Positions 1-7,669 are shown, counted from the stretch's first letter. The stretch is 64,000 bases of DNA from Saccharibacillus nicotianae (GCF_042681745.1 NZ_JBHUGF010000009.1:166699-230698); one strand, 5' to 3'. The notes: generated from the sequence alone by a model not told the origin. Translations and numbers: made by a program.

Positions 1-92
1 GTAAAGGTGCAGGAATCGGCTTTTCGGTATTTGGATTACTTATTATTTCATTAATTGTACAAACGATATTTAATTTTAGTCTGATGAAGTAA
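1..92 (+). CDS. C-terminal end of a membrane protein (partial)
   Basis: An open frame runs in from the window edge and stops with TAA at 90-92. The visible 29 residues are very hydrophobic (GLLIISLIVQTIF) and end in a short polar tail, so this is the last membrane segment of a protein whose body lies outside the window. It ends about 18 bases before the TraX-like gene and has no terminator after it, so the two are probably co-transcribed. The family cannot be named from this fragment. Confidence 0.6.
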   Translation, partial: KGAGIGFSVFGLLIISLIVQTIFNFSLMK

Positions 93-110
93 CGAAAAGG
101 AGGTATGCCT

Positions 111-743
111 GTGCAATGGTTAGCTATGCTTACGATGCTAACCGATCATTTGGGGTATGCTTTCTTTCCAGATGAACGGTATTTGCGTGTTATTGGTAGA
201 ATCGCTTTTCCTATCTATTGTTATTTTCTCGTACTTGGTTATCAACGTACACGAAATGTACGCAAATATACGATTCGACTACTGATTATTGCAGCTTTAT
301 CCCAACTTCCTTTTATGTACGCTTTTGACACTTACAATTTAAATGTAGTCTGTACGTTATTTCTTTCCTTGCTTTTACTGATCGCAATTGATAAACTATC
401 ACTGAAATATTTTCCGGTTTCACTTCTTCTGATCCTTGCTGTAGGCTGGTTGGCAGATCAACTACATACGGATTATGGGATGTACGGCGTTTTGTTAGTA
501 TTGGTATTTCGTTATACGATCGGCTATTGGGTGATTGTTGCTCATTTGGCGCTTACTATTGTGTTTGTGCTGTTTGGAGGATTTTCAGATATACAAGTAT
601 TTAGTGTTCTGGCAACGACTCTGATTGCAATTCATCTGCAATTGTATCCAAAAGCACATTTTTATTCACCTCCACGCTGGATATGGCGTTCCTTTTATCC
701 CGCGCATTTAGCGATTATTGCGATCATACGTTTGGCATTTTAA
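111..743 (+). CDS. TraX family membrane protein
   Basis: The protein opens with the TraX hallmark MLTMLTDHLG, followed by IGRIAFPIYCYFLVLGYQRTRN and several hydrophobic segments over about 210 residues, the usual length for this family. F-plasmid TraX acetylates pilin, but chromosomal Firmicute members have no established substrate, so only a membrane acyltransferase-like role is inferred. Start choice: an ATG at 105 lies only 1 base after the AAGGAGG at 97-103, whereas the GTG at 111 is 7 bases away, so GTG is preferred and two residues drop off the front. A good terminator follows at 752-782. No conjugation genes are nearby, so this is not evidence of a conjugative element. Confidence 0.85.
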   Translation: MQWLAMLTMLTDHLGYAFFPDERYLRVIGRIAFPIYCYFLVLGYQRTRNVRKYTIRLLIIAALSQLPFMYAFDTYNLNVVCTLFLSLLLLIAIDKLSLKYFPVSLLLILAVGWLADQLHTDYGMYGVLLVLVFRYTIGYWVIVAHLALTIVFVLFGGFSDIQVFSVLATTLIAIHLQLYPKAHFYSPPRWIWRSFYPAHLAIIAIIRLAF

Positions 744-751
744 CAAATATA

Positions 752-782
752 AATCGGGAATATATGACTTCCCGATTTTTTT
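752..782 (+). terminator. Rho-independent terminator of the TraX-like gene
   Basis: Perfect 9-bp stem AATCGGGAA / TTCCCGATT with an 8-base loop, followed by a run of T. Confidence 0.85.
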
Positions 783-892
783 CTGTGTTTATACAAAAAA
801 CCATCGCCTTATCAGTACATCTTAGAGTATAATCGTTACCGGAAGTAATCTGTCGGGTATAGGCAGTTTTAAATATAGGAAGGGGAACCCCC

Positions 893-1120
893 ATGAAATC
901 GAACAAAAAACACACACTTACAGAAGATATGGACTTTTTTACCGCTGGACTGTCTGGCAGTCTGATTACAGTATGGCAGGAAGATCCTGCTGGCGTATAT
1001 TGTGAAATTGGACGTGGTTATGTAGAAGCATATACGAATGAATCTGTTCGTGTTCGGAATCTGCAATCTGGAACCAAAAGCTTATATTCTCGTGAATCGA
1101 CTATGTTTCAAACGGATTGA
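893..1120 (+). CDS. Small hypothetical protein (75 aa)
   Basis: A clear ribosome binding site (GGAAGGGG) precedes the ATG and a strong terminator follows, so this is a real single-gene unit. The product is soluble, with no signal peptide or membrane segment. It has a lysine-rich start, then TEDMDFFTAGLSGSLITVWQEDPAGVYCEIGRGYVEAY, which looks like a small beta-rich fold. One cysteine (near residue 42) is present and there is no metal motif. I do not recognise the family. The reverse-strand frames over the same region have no ribosome binding sites and are shadows. Confidence 0.65.
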   Translation: MKSNKKHTLTEDMDFFTAGLSGSLITVWQEDPAGVYCEIGRGYVEAYTNESVRVRNLQSGTKSLYSRESTMFQTD

Positions 1121-1141
1121 TTATGATTTGAATGTATATGT

Positions 1142-1196
1142 AAAAGCCAGTTGTCTGCTTTTTCTTTGTGAAGAGGAAGCGAGTAACTGGCTTTTT
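1142..1196 (+). terminator. Rho-independent terminator after the 75-aa gene
   Basis: Stem AAAAGCCAGTT / AACTGGCTTTT flanks a 31-base loop and is followed by further T residues. Confidence 0.8.
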
Positions 1197-1254
1197 TGTG
1201 TTCTTTTTTCATTGTGCTTCAAATAATTCATCACATGATTATATACCACGTCGA

Positions 1255-1287
1255 CATCTCTACTTTTTATAAAGTAGGGATTTTTTT
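1255..1287 (+). terminator. Second terminator-like hairpin
   Basis: An 11-bp stem (ATCTCTACTTT / AAAGTAGGGAT, one G-U pair) with a tiny loop and seven T residues. No gene lies between it and the previous terminator, so it is either a back-up terminator or the end of a short untranslated RNA. Confidence 0.65.
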
Positions 1288-1359
1288 ATTTCTCCTTCTA
1301 TGTCATTTAGATTACTGCATTGATCTACTTAACTGGCTGTTAGCTATATCTTAATTATT

Positions 1360-1425
1360 GTTAAGAATTTGTTCAGTATTTCTAAAGTATATGTTCATAG
1401 GCAATTCATATTACGCATCTATACT
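1360..1425 (+). promoter_or_regulatory. Tandem 11-bp-spaced response-regulator-like boxes plus -10
   Basis: Five hexamers begin exactly 11 bases apart at 1360, 1371, 1382, 1393 and 1404: GTTAAG, GTTCAG, CTAAAG, GTTCAT, ATTCAT. A 10-base gap leads to TATACT at 1420-1425. One-turn direct repeats replacing the -35 box are typical of promoters activated by OmpR/PhoP-class regulators, and the TTCAT/TTAAG cores resemble Bacillus PhoP boxes. The same layout occurs in front of the 2389 and 4057 genes. Between 1121 and 1498 I see only the two hairpins and this promoter. Confidence 0.7.
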
Positions 1426-1498
1426 ACGTGAAGAGGCATAAGACCTCGACGGAATAGATTATACAAATGTGTTATTACCTTTAGGAGGAATATGATTT

Positions 1499-2098
1499 AT
1501 GAAAACATTAAAAGTACTTTCTGGTGTCGCTCTTTCCGCAGCTTTGTTACTAGGTTCTGTCTCTACTTTGTCTACAGCTCATGCAGCGACAACGACCAAA
1601 TCGACAACAACAGCAGCTAAAGATGCCAAAGCAATGAATAATGTTTTGATCGGTAAAATAAAATCGATTAGCGGTAGCAAAATTACGTTATACAAATCTT
1701 CTACTCAACCGGATATCCCTGCTGGTAAAGAAGGAACGACTGCTCCAGCAGCAGGAGAAGCTCCTCCTAGCGGGACAGCGCCTGCTGCTCCTCCTAGTGG
1801 CTCTGCTCCAACCACAGGAACAGGAACGACTCCACCCGCTCAATCTTTCAGTACAACGACAACCAGTGTCACTGTAAGCAGTGCTACCAGTATTGTCAGC
1901 GTAACACGTGCCGCTGGTAGTACCAAAGCAACCGAAACGAAAAAAACATTATCCAGTCTTAAAGCAGGCGATGTTATTTTTGTAACACTGGCTTCCGGTA
2001 CAACCAAAGTGACCAAAATCGAAATCATGCCTGCTACCACAGCTCCAAAAGCAACCACAACCATCAAATCGACAGCAAAATCAACCACAACTAAATGA
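1499..2098 (+). CDS. Exported Thr/Pro-rich protein, family member 1
   Basis: A 199-residue protein with a Sec signal peptide (MKTLKVLS, hydrophobic core, cleavage probably after AHA near residue 29). The mature part has a two-piece conserved domain: IGKIKSISGSKITLY near residue 51, then a Pro/Ala/Gly-rich insert (about 70-118), then VTVSSATSIV and LSSLKAGDVIFVTLASGTTKVTKIEI (about 120-180), and a Thr/Lys tail. The motif pattern recalls small beta-barrel DUF5666-type domains, but that is inference. It is paralogous to the products at 2389 and 3284, which lie next to it and carry the same promoter layout. The ribosome binding site is AGGAGG and the start is clear. Function unknown; probably a cell-surface or secreted protein. 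Confidence 0.8.
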   Translation: MKTLKVLSGVALSAALLLGSVSTLSTAHAATTTKSTTTAAKDAKAMNNVLIGKIKSISGSKITLYKSSTQPDIPAGKEGTTAPAAGEAPPSGTAPAAPPSGSAPTTGTGTTPPAQSFSTTTTSVTVSSATSIVSVTRAAGSTKATETKKTLSSLKAGDVIFVTLASGTTKVTKIEIMPATTAPKATTTIKSTAKSTTTK

Positions 2099-2193
2099 AC
2101 GATGATACACAAATAATCATCTAATTCGTCATTTTTAAAATATTTTTCAAATCTTTTTCCCACAAAATGTAAAGCATCTCTTGTTGAAACAAT

Positions 2194-2235
2194 AAGGCAG
2201 TGAACCGTTGAAGCTAGCGGTTTCCTGCCTTTTTC
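2194..2235 (+). terminator. Rho-independent terminator
   Basis: Stem AAGGCAG / CTGCCTT with an inner AACCG / CGGTT stem, then a T run. It ends the 1499 transcript. Confidence 0.8.
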
Positions 2236-2279
2236 TTTTATTTACTCTTGTTTAGACAATGTTATAGTTATGCTAGGGT

Positions 2280-2334
2280 TTTAATGTTCTATTCATTTTT
2301 AGTTCACATTGAGTTCATAATCGCTCTCTATACT
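2280..2334 (+). promoter_or_regulatory. Tandem 11-bp-spaced boxes plus -10 (second copy)
   Basis: Hexamers TTTAAT (2280), ATTCAT (2291), GTTCAC (2302) and GTTCAT (2313) are each 11 bases apart, followed by a 10-base gap and TATACT at 2329-2334. The final gap and -10 are identical in layout to the promoter at 1360-1425. Confidence 0.7.
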
Positions 2335-2388
2335 TCCGTTTAAGGACGTGCCTATTGAACAGTCCTTCAAATCAAAGGAGGTATATTC

Positions 2389-3210
2389 ATGAAGACACTT
2401 AAAGTATTATCTAACGTAGCTTTCTCAGCAGCTCTTATTGCAGGTGCTGTAGCAGCTCCATCTGCATTTGCAGCATCTTCTTCAGATCAATCGAAATCTA
2501 CATCTGTACAATCACAGCAACGCGCGGTGCTTGCAGATGCACCTGCATTACCGGATGGAACAACTCCAGTTCCTCCTACTGATCTTCCTACTCCACCTGC
2601 ACCTGGTAAACATGGTGGCCCAGGATTGAAAGGTGAAAAAGCAGATGTTATCGGTCAAATTAAATCGATCAATGGTAACCAAATTACAATAACAGCTCCT
2701 GAAAAACCACCGTTACCTGCAAACGATCGTAAAGCAACTAATAAATCTGGGTCTACCTATACAAAATCATCTACAAAAGCAACAGTCAGCAAAGATACGT
2801 ATAGCAAACCGCAAGGACCTTTGCCAGAAGGAACAAGTGTAACAATTAATGTCTATAGTGGCACAGATATTGTCAAAACGTCACACAGTCCAGAAAAAGG
2901 ACATGTTGAAACGACTATTTCATTATCAGACCTTAATGTTGGCGATCATATCGCGGTAACACTTGCATCAGATACCAGTAAACAAGCAACTAAAATTGAA
3001 GTACATGAAGCTCCACAACCACCAGCAAATGGAGGAACGCCTCCTACACCACCTGCACCTAAAGACGGAAGCACTCCGCCAGCTCCACCAGTACCAGCAG
3101 ATGGAAGTACTCCTCCTACACCACCGGCTCCACCTGTAGATGGAAGTACCCCACCTACGCCACCGGCAAATGCTTCTGCTCCAGTAGCGACAGAAGAATC
3201 TTCTTCATAA
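2389..3210 (+). CDS. Exported Pro-rich protein, family member 2
   Basis: A 273-residue protein with a Sec signal peptide nearly identical in its start (MKTLKVLSNVAFSAAL) to that of the upstream gene; cleavage probably after AFA at residue 28. The same two motifs appear: VIGQIKSINGNQITI (about 85-99) and VTINVYSGTDIV ... LSDLNVGDHIAVTLASD (about 147-200). A lysine/serine-rich stretch separates them. The C-terminus adds a proline repeat region built from units such as DGSTPPTPPAP, which may span or attach to the cell wall. No cysteine, no LPXTG anchor and no transmembrane tail are visible. AAAGGAGG precedes the start. Function unknown. Confidence 0.8.
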   Translation: MKTLKVLSNVAFSAALIAGAVAAPSAFAASSSDQSKSTSVQSQQRAVLADAPALPDGTTPVPPTDLPTPPAPGKHGGPGLKGEKADVIGQIKSINGNQITITAPEKPPLPANDRKATNKSGSTYTKSSTKATVSKDTYSKPQGPLPEGTSVTINVYSGTDIVKTSHSPEKGHVETTISLSDLNVGDHIAVTLASDTSKQATKIEVHEAPQPPANGGTPPTPPAPKDGSTPPAPPVPADGSTPPTPPAPPVDGSTPPTPPANASAPVATEESSS

Positions 3211-3239
3211 AATAACGATATTTATCTATAGATGAGTAT

Positions 3240-3274
3240 AAAAAAAGAGTGAACACTTTTGTTCACTCTTTTTT
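3240..3274. terminator. Bidirectional terminator between convergent genes
   Basis: A symmetrical A-run, stem (AAAAGAGTGAACA / TGTTCACTCTTTT) and T-run serve both the 2389 gene on plus and the 3284 gene on minus. Confidence 0.9.
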
Positions 3275-3283
3275 GCTATATTA

Positions 3284-4057
3284 TTAGCTATCTGTAGATG
3301 TGGTATCTGTTACTGAAGAGGTTGAACTAGAAGTATCACCTTTCATCTGACCACCTCTCATTCCACCTCCCATACCAGTACCAATCTGAATCTGGTCTGC
3401 TAACGAAGAATCGTCAGCGTTCAACCATACGTTAATAACATCATCTGCTTTCAGATCAGAAAGTGCTTTAGTTGTAGTCGTCATTTCATTATTTTCTATG
3501 GTCATTGCAGAGATCACTGTACTATCTGATACAGTAATCGTCACTGTTTCATCAGAAAACATATCTTTTCCGCCCATACCGCCTTGTTTAGACGAAGCAG
3601 CGTTGGTTGCACTATCATCGGTAGTACCTGATGTTCCAGACGTAACTGGAGCTTGTGAGCCTGCATTCGCTGGCACTTGCGCAGACTCTCCATCAGGCGT
3701 AGCTGGAGGAACTTGTCCACCATCTGCTGGAGAAGCACCCCCATCACCTGGTTGTCCTTGTGGTGGTGCACTCATGCCACCGCTGCCTCTACCTTTACCC
3801 ATCTGAGAAGGATCTATCGTTGATTTGTATAACGTGATATTGTTGCCATCGATAGATTTGATTTTACCGATCAGATCAGCCGTTGCTTGTTCTGTGCCTT
3901 GTTGAGCGATATCTTGACCTTGTGTAGTAGCGTCAGTTGCAGAAGCATTTGCTGTATTTGTCGCCTGTGCTGTCGATGCGGTGTCACTATTTGTACTGCA
4001 TCCCGCTAACATCGCGAGCGCCATCGTTGTTCCTAAAAGGAATGTCCATTTTTTCAT
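3284..4057 (-). CDS. Lipoprotein, family member 3
   Basis: A 257-residue protein with a lipoprotein signal ending in LAGC (Cys20), so it is predicted to be anchored on the outside of the membrane. It has the same two-part domain as its two neighbours: LIGKIKSIDGNNITLYKS (about 61-78), a Gly/Pro/Ser-rich insert that includes SAPPQGQPGDGG, then VTITVSDSTVI and LSDLKADDVINVWLNADD. The mature chain is acidic and ends in a Ser/Thr-rich tail with an MGGGMRGGQMKG stretch. The ribosome binding site AAGGAGG is well placed. Convergent with the 2389 gene. Function unknown; the anchoring of one member and secretion of the other two suggest a surface assembly, which is inference. Confidence 0.8.
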   Translation of the reverse strand: MKKWTFLLGTTMALAMLAGCSTNSDTASTAQATNTANASATDATTQGQDIAQQGTEQATADLIGKIKSIDGNNITLYKSTIDPSQMGKGRGSGGMSAPPQGQPGDGGASPADGGQVPPATPDGESAQVPANAGSQAPVTSGTSGTTDDSATNAASSKQGGMGGKDMFSDETVTITVSDSTVISAMTIENNEMTTTTKALSDLKADDVINVWLNADDSSLADQIQIGTGMGGGMRGGQMKGDTSSSTSSVTDTTSTDS

Positions 4058-4113
4058 CTCAATTGCCTCCTTGTGTGTAGCCTGTCATCCTATGATGTAC
4101 TGGCTGTAAAGCT

Positions 4114-4168
4114 ATTGTAAAAGAGGCATATGAACTCCTTGTGAATAGTTGTTAAAAAGATTTTAAGG
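4114..4168 (-). promoter_or_regulatory. Tandem 11-bp-spaced boxes plus -10 (third copy)
   Basis: Read on the minus strand, CCTTAA, TTTTAA, ATTCAC and GTTCAT are spaced 11 bases apart (starting at 4168, 4157, 4146 and 4135), then comes a 10-base gap and TACAAT at 4119-4114. It has the same geometry as the promoters of the two plus-strand paralogues. Confidence 0.68.
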
Positions 4169-4254
4169 TTTCTGTTATGTTAGTGACTTTTTTAATTAGA
4201 GCTACCCAAAACCATAGTGATCTTGTTCATCGTATATCTTCTGTCATGTTGTAA

Positions 4255-5502
4255 TTACACTTTTAACATCGAGCGATAAGAAAGAGTTAGTATATTTTGC
4301 GGTTGCAATCCTAGCCATATGCGTCCATATAATTCTAGCCCTGTAGAAGCTGTAGTCAGTGCATGATTGGCTCCACCACGGATATCCCGATAGATTTGCG
4401 AAAGTGGATTAGCATCTGCAATCACACTACCCCCACTTTCGACCATCAACATATCTATACTTTCTGTGCACAACATAGCAGCATATCCGATATCGGTTTG
4501 AATTTGAGCAAATTCTTTTTCAGTAAATAATTGTTTGGTCTGGATATGATACTCAAGACTTTCGATAGAACGATTAATGTGTAAATGCGCTGATTCGATC
4601 TTCATAGCAGCAAGCCCTACTTTATACTGAATATGCCCTACTTCTGCTTGGATGCTGTGAGTCGTCATCGTTATTCCTTTACGCTTAGCTGTTTCAACAA
4701 AATAGTCCAGCCCTCCTCTAGCTAACCCTAGAATAGCGCTTATGCCGGTAGTAAGTGTTGTTATAATATTAGTATATGGTTTGTATTCGTAGAAACGTTC
4801 TAACCCTGCCGCCGGAGCATTTTGATGGTCTTCTATATTCGTATTCTGCTCCACAACATACACTTCAGGAATAAATACATTATTGATTTGTAGACTATTA
4901 CTTGATGAACCTCTCAGACTCATAGTGTACCAGTCATCTACAATCGTAACTTCACTCATCGGTATTACTGCTAACAGCATGCTTGCATTTTCCTTAGACG
5001 ACTGAGCATCTTTTAGATTGAGTAACGCGTGTGTAGCATGTTTGGAACCTGAACCAAATCCCCATAAACCATGTTCTACTACATATCCCCCTTCTACTTT
5101 TTGGACATTCACTTTACGTCCTTGCAATACCGAACAGAATCGAACTTCTTGCTCTTTTTCAAAAATCAAATCCAACACCTGAGGATGTAAAGATAAAGCG
5201 GCATTAAAATTATTACCGTTCACAATCTGTACTACCCAACCTGCTGAACCATTTCCTTTAGCTACTTCTGAAATAATTTCTACTAACGCGTGCATACTTA
5301 CTTCATATCCACCATATTTGCGAGGAGTCGAAAGTCTGAATAACCCTGCCGCCGAAATCTGCTCGATCAGTTCTTCTGGAATATGTCGCTCTTCATCTAT
5401 TTGCTGTCCATATTTTCGCAATAAAGGGAACAAGTCTGTTGCGCGTTGTAAAAGTTGCTCTTCTTCGTTCGTAAGTTGATATCTTGCATCTAAATTAGTC
5501 AT
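4255..5502 (-). CDS. Acyl-CoA dehydrogenase-fold flavin-dependent monooxygenase
   Basis: A 415-residue protein with the acyl-CoA dehydrogenase N-terminal helical domain (LFRLSTPRKYGGYEVSMHALVEIISEVAKGNGSAGWVV), a middle beta domain with GLWGFGSGSKHATHALL, and a C-terminal helical domain. The GSAGW segment and length fit group D flavin monooxygenases and their relatives (HpaB-, HsaA- and DszC-like), which use reduced flavin from a partner reductase. No reductase gene is adjacent, so the substrate is open. It is divergent from a TetR regulator at 5636 and likely controlled by it. A classical acyl-CoA dehydrogenase is less likely because the protein shows more of the monooxygenase signature. Confidence 0.8.
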   Translation of the reverse strand: MTNLDARYQLTNEEEQLLQRATDLFPLLRKYGQQIDEERHIPEELIEQISAAGLFRLSTPRKYGGYEVSMHALVEIISEVAKGNGSAGWVVQIVNGNNFNAALSLHPQVLDLIFEKEQEVRFCSVLQGRKVNVQKVEGGYVVEHGLWGFGSGSKHATHALLNLKDAQSSKENASMLLAVIPMSEVTIVDDWYTMSLRGSSSNSLQINNVFIPEVYVVEQNTNIEDHQNAPAAGLERFYEYKPYTNIITTLTTGISAILGLARGGLDYFVETAKRKGITMTTHSIQAEVGHIQYKVGLAAMKIESAHLHINRSIESLEYHIQTKQLFTEKEFAQIQTDIGYAAMLCTESIDMLMVESGGSVIADANPLSQIYRDIRGGANHALTTASTGLELYGRIWLGLQPQNILTLSYRSMLKV

Positions 5503-5531
5503 ATCTATCTCTCCTTATTTTCTACAGATGT

Positions 5532-5563
5532 ATACTAATTGCTGTTTGTAGTTTAAATAGTAT
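5532..5563. promoter_or_regulatory. Candidate TetR operator in divergent promoter region
   Basis: Imperfect inverted repeat ATACTAATT / AAATAGTAT separated by 14 bases, between the monooxygenase and TetR genes. The position is right for an operator, but the match is modest and could be chance. Confidence 0.3.
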
Positions 5564-5635
5564 GATGTATAATTACTCACAACAAGAATCAAAACGCTGA
5601 ATATGTAGAATAACAATACAGATTGGAGCTTTTGT

Positions 5636-6181
5636 ATGGATAAAAAGAAAGAAGATCTTCGAGTCAAACGCACCCATAAATTGTTACAGCAAGCTTTATT
5701 AGAACTTATCGAAAAACAAAGCTTTGAAACGATTACAGTTAATCAAATTTGTGATCTAGCTATGGTTCATCGAACTACCTTTTATACTCATTACAATGAT
5801 AAATTTCAATTGCTTTCGCATACATTAAGACAGATTGCAGAAGAAGAATTTAAAGTTGCTCATCATACACCTACAGAGATTTTTCAAGAATTACTAACCG
5901 TTACTACCAAGCATAAAAATTTATTTTCTCAACTGTTATCTGAAGAAAAAGATTCCTTACGCAATATTATTCGTCGTGATATGGGAGACGGCATTAAAGA
6001 ATACGTTACTGCTCATTCTACACATATGAGCAAAATTGATATTGAAATTAAAGTAGAAGCTTATGTGGGCGCTATATTAGGGGTGCTTCATTGGTGGATA
6101 GATAACAGACTATCGATCGATCAAGAACAGTTGCACACCAAATTAAAATCAATCATGGATTGGGATTTTCTTAAAAATTAG
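5636..6181 (+). CDS. TetR/AcrR family transcriptional regulator
   Basis: A 181-residue protein with a typical TetR N-terminal helix-turn-helix (about 12-56): LLQQALLELIEKQSFETITVNQICDLAMVHRTTFYTHYNDK, including the TFYTHY recognition helix. The C-terminal ligand domain ends in a tryptophan-containing helix (VLHWWIDNR) as in the TetR_C_33-like group. It is divergently transcribed from the monooxygenase at 4255, so a local repressor role is likely. The ribosome binding site is GGAG, 7 bases before ATG. Confidence 0.88.
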   Translation: MDKKKEDLRVKRTHKLLQQALLELIEKQSFETITVNQICDLAMVHRTTFYTHYNDKFQLLSHTLRQIAEEEFKVAHHTPTEIFQELLTVTTKHKNLFSQLLSEEKDSLRNIIRRDMGDGIKEYVTAHSTHMSKIDIEIKVEAYVGAILGVLHWWIDNRLSIDQEQLHTKLKSIMDWDFLKN

Positions 6182-6274
6182 AATAGTAAAGATTAATATG
6201 GTGCACAGGTTGAGGTATACTTAAATAGAAGAACGATTTGTTCTATACATATAATGCAGAATGGAGTGTTAAAT

Positions 6275-6655
6275 ATGTTACAACTACTGAACCCTACCAA
6301 TATTGCAGAAGAGTTAGCTAAAATTACAGAACACTGGTCACCACGAGTGATTGGACAAGTGAATGATCAATATGTCAAAGTCGCTAAAGTCAAAGGTGAA
6401 TTAGTCTGGCATAAGCACGATCATGAAGATGAATTATTTTTAGTCGTTTATGGCAAGCTTGTGATTCGCTTAGAAGACACTGAAGATGTTACGCTGGAAA
6501 AAGGGGAATTTTATATCGTGCCTAAAGGAGCAATGCATAATCCACTAGCAGAAGAAGAATGCGGATTGGTATTGATTGAATCGGTAAGCACCAAGCATAC
6601 AGGTGATGTGGAGTCTCCATTAACCAAGTCGATCGAAGATCAACTGTCATCTTAA
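6275..6655 (+). CDS. Cupin domain protein
   Basis: A protein of about 126 residues with a single cupin barrel. Motif 1 reads WHKHDHEDELFLVVYGKLVI, giving two or three histidines and a glutamate for metal binding, and motif 2 reads GEFYIVPKGAMHNP. Small cupins of this type bind a metal and often act in small-molecule turnover or sensing, but the substrate here is unknown. Start choice: an in-frame ATG at 6254 lacks a ribosome binding site, whereas GGAG at 6263-6266 lies 8 bases before the ATG at 6275, so 6275 is used. It follows the TetR gene in the same direction by about 90 bases. Confidence 0.82.
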   Translation: MLQLLNPTNIAEELAKITEHWSPRVIGQVNDQYVKVAKVKGELVWHKHDHEDELFLVVYGKLVIRLEDTEDVTLEKGEFYIVPKGAMHNPLAEEECGLVLIESVSTKHTGDVESPLTKSIEDQLSS

Positions 6656-6689
6656 TACCCATACTCAACCTATCAAGGAGCTGTTGTCT

Positions 6690-6872
6690 ATGTGGAGCAA
6701 AGATGGAATTATTTCACTGATTGGAACGTTTTTATCGATTATTGGCAATATTATGATTATTTCTGAACATCCTTATGGCAGAACCGTATTAATTGTGAGT
6801 ATTTATGTGATGATAGCAGGATTAATCTTCTTAATGATTCAGAAATACCGTAAACAAAAAGTGAATATTTAA
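6690..6872 (+). CDS. Small two-helix membrane protein (60 aa)
   Basis: The product has two hydrophobic segments (GIISLIGTFLSIIGNIMII and VLIVSIYVMIAGLIFLMI) separated by a short polar turn, and ends in a basic tail. AAGGAG at 6675-6680 is 9 bases before the ATG at 6690. An upstream TTG at 6684 is too close to it. A terminator follows directly. No family recognised. Confidence 0.7.
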   Translation: MWSKDGIISLIGTFLSIIGNIMIISEHPYGRTVLIVSIYVMIAGLIFLMIQKYRKQKVNI

Positions 6873-6877
6873 ATAAC

Positions 6878-6914
6878 AAAAGCGAAGCCCGTTAAGATCA
6901 GGTTTCGCTTTTTT
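6878..6914 (+). terminator. Rho-independent terminator
   Basis: Stem AAAGCGAAGCC / GGTTTCGCTTT (one mismatch), then T residues, directly after the 60-aa gene. Confidence 0.8.
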
Positions 6915-6951
6915 GATATTTTAAATTTTACAACCTGTTCAAACCAACCTT

Positions 6952-7062
6952 TTATTGAAAAAATAAAATATCACTTACTTTCCAAGCCAAGAAAAACATG
7001 CCTACTGCTGCCAAATACACCCCGCCCATAAATGCCCATGCGTGTTCATCTATTGTCGCCAT
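6952..7062 (-). CDS. Very small membrane protein (36 aa)
   Basis: A short minus-strand frame with a textbook AAAGGAGG and ATG at 7062-7060. The product has a polar start (MATIDEHAW), one long hydrophobic helix (FMGGVYLAAVGMFFLAWKVSDILFF) and stops at 6952. It resembles single-helix accessory proteins of respiratory or transport complexes in size and topology only. The good ribosome binding site and intact frame are the reasons for calling it. No family recognised. Confidence 0.65.
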   Translation of the reverse strand: MATIDEHAWAFMGGVYLAAVGMFFLAWKVSDILFFQ

Positions 7063-7134
7063 GATCGTATCCTCCTTTTTGCAATTTCAATATAGGTTCA
7101 ATTCTAATTACATGTATCTCTAAATCCTGTATAC

Positions 7135-7180
7135 AAAAAAAAGACCCCGAAATACGTGAATGTACGCTTTCGAGATCTTT
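7135..7180 (-). terminator. Terminator after the HesB-like gene
   Basis: Stem AAGACCCCGAAA / TTTCGAGATCTT (two mismatches) with a run of A on the plus strand, giving a U-tract for the minus-strand gene. Confidence 0.7.
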
Positions 7181-7209
7181 TTAATTTCATCGTTATTTAC
7201 GAAAGGATC

Positions 7210-7572
7210 TTAATCTTCGCAAGGTTGAGCCAATACTTCGTCTTCTTCGCGTGTACGGAAACTTGATCCGCAACCGCAAGTTGCTACAGCATTTGGATTA
7301 TGAATCGTAAATCCACCACTCATACCGGATTCTTCAAAATCCACTTCCAAACCGTTCAAGTATTTCAGGTCTTCTTTATCCACAACGACTTTCATATCTT
7401 GAATAGTCATATATATATCTTTATCCGTTTCTTCGCTATCAAAGCCCATAGCATAAGAGAATCCACTGCAACCGCCCGGGTTTACACCGATGCGTACGAA
7501 TAGACCGGGTATGTCTTGATCTTCCATAATGCCTTTCATGCGTGAAGCTGCTGCATCACTAATTGTAATCAA
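7210..7572 (-). CDS. HesB/IscA family Fe-S cluster assembly protein
   Basis: A 120-residue A-type Fe-S carrier. The three cluster-binding cysteines are present: Cys35 in NPGGCSGFSY and Cys99/Cys101 in TCGCGSSF. The domain length is normal, with an extra acidic tail holding a fourth cysteine (PCED). The family receives or transfers Fe-S clusters to target enzymes. In Bacillus subtilis the homologue yutM lies near yuzB and yutJ, and the same group is seen here, supporting orthology. The start is TTG, about 6 bases after AGGAGGGG. It is divergent from mqnE, itself a [4Fe-4S] enzyme. Confidence 0.9.
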   Translation of the reverse strand: MITISDAAASRMKGIMEDQDIPGLFVRIGVNPGGCSGFSYAMGFDSEETDKDIYMTIQDMKVVVDKEDLKYLNGLEVDFEESGMSGGFTIHNPNAVATCGCGSSFRTREEDEVLAQPCED

Positions 7573-7669
7573 TGATATCCCCTCCTTTTCTTTTTCATTA
7601 TACTCTTCTGTTCCACTGCACTCAAGGCTTATTCATTACGCAGAATCTTTCATTTTTTAAGTAATTGTA

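Noticed and set aside
105..743. TraX-like gene as a sign of a conjugative plasmid or ICE
   Set aside because: No other transfer, integrase or relaxase gene is nearby, and chromosomal TraX-like genes are common in Firmicutes.
3498..3806. Plus-strand Pro/Cys-rich frame over the lipoprotein gene
   Set aside because: Shadow of the low-complexity insert of the minus-strand gene; the minus-strand gene has signal peptide, lipobox and promoter.
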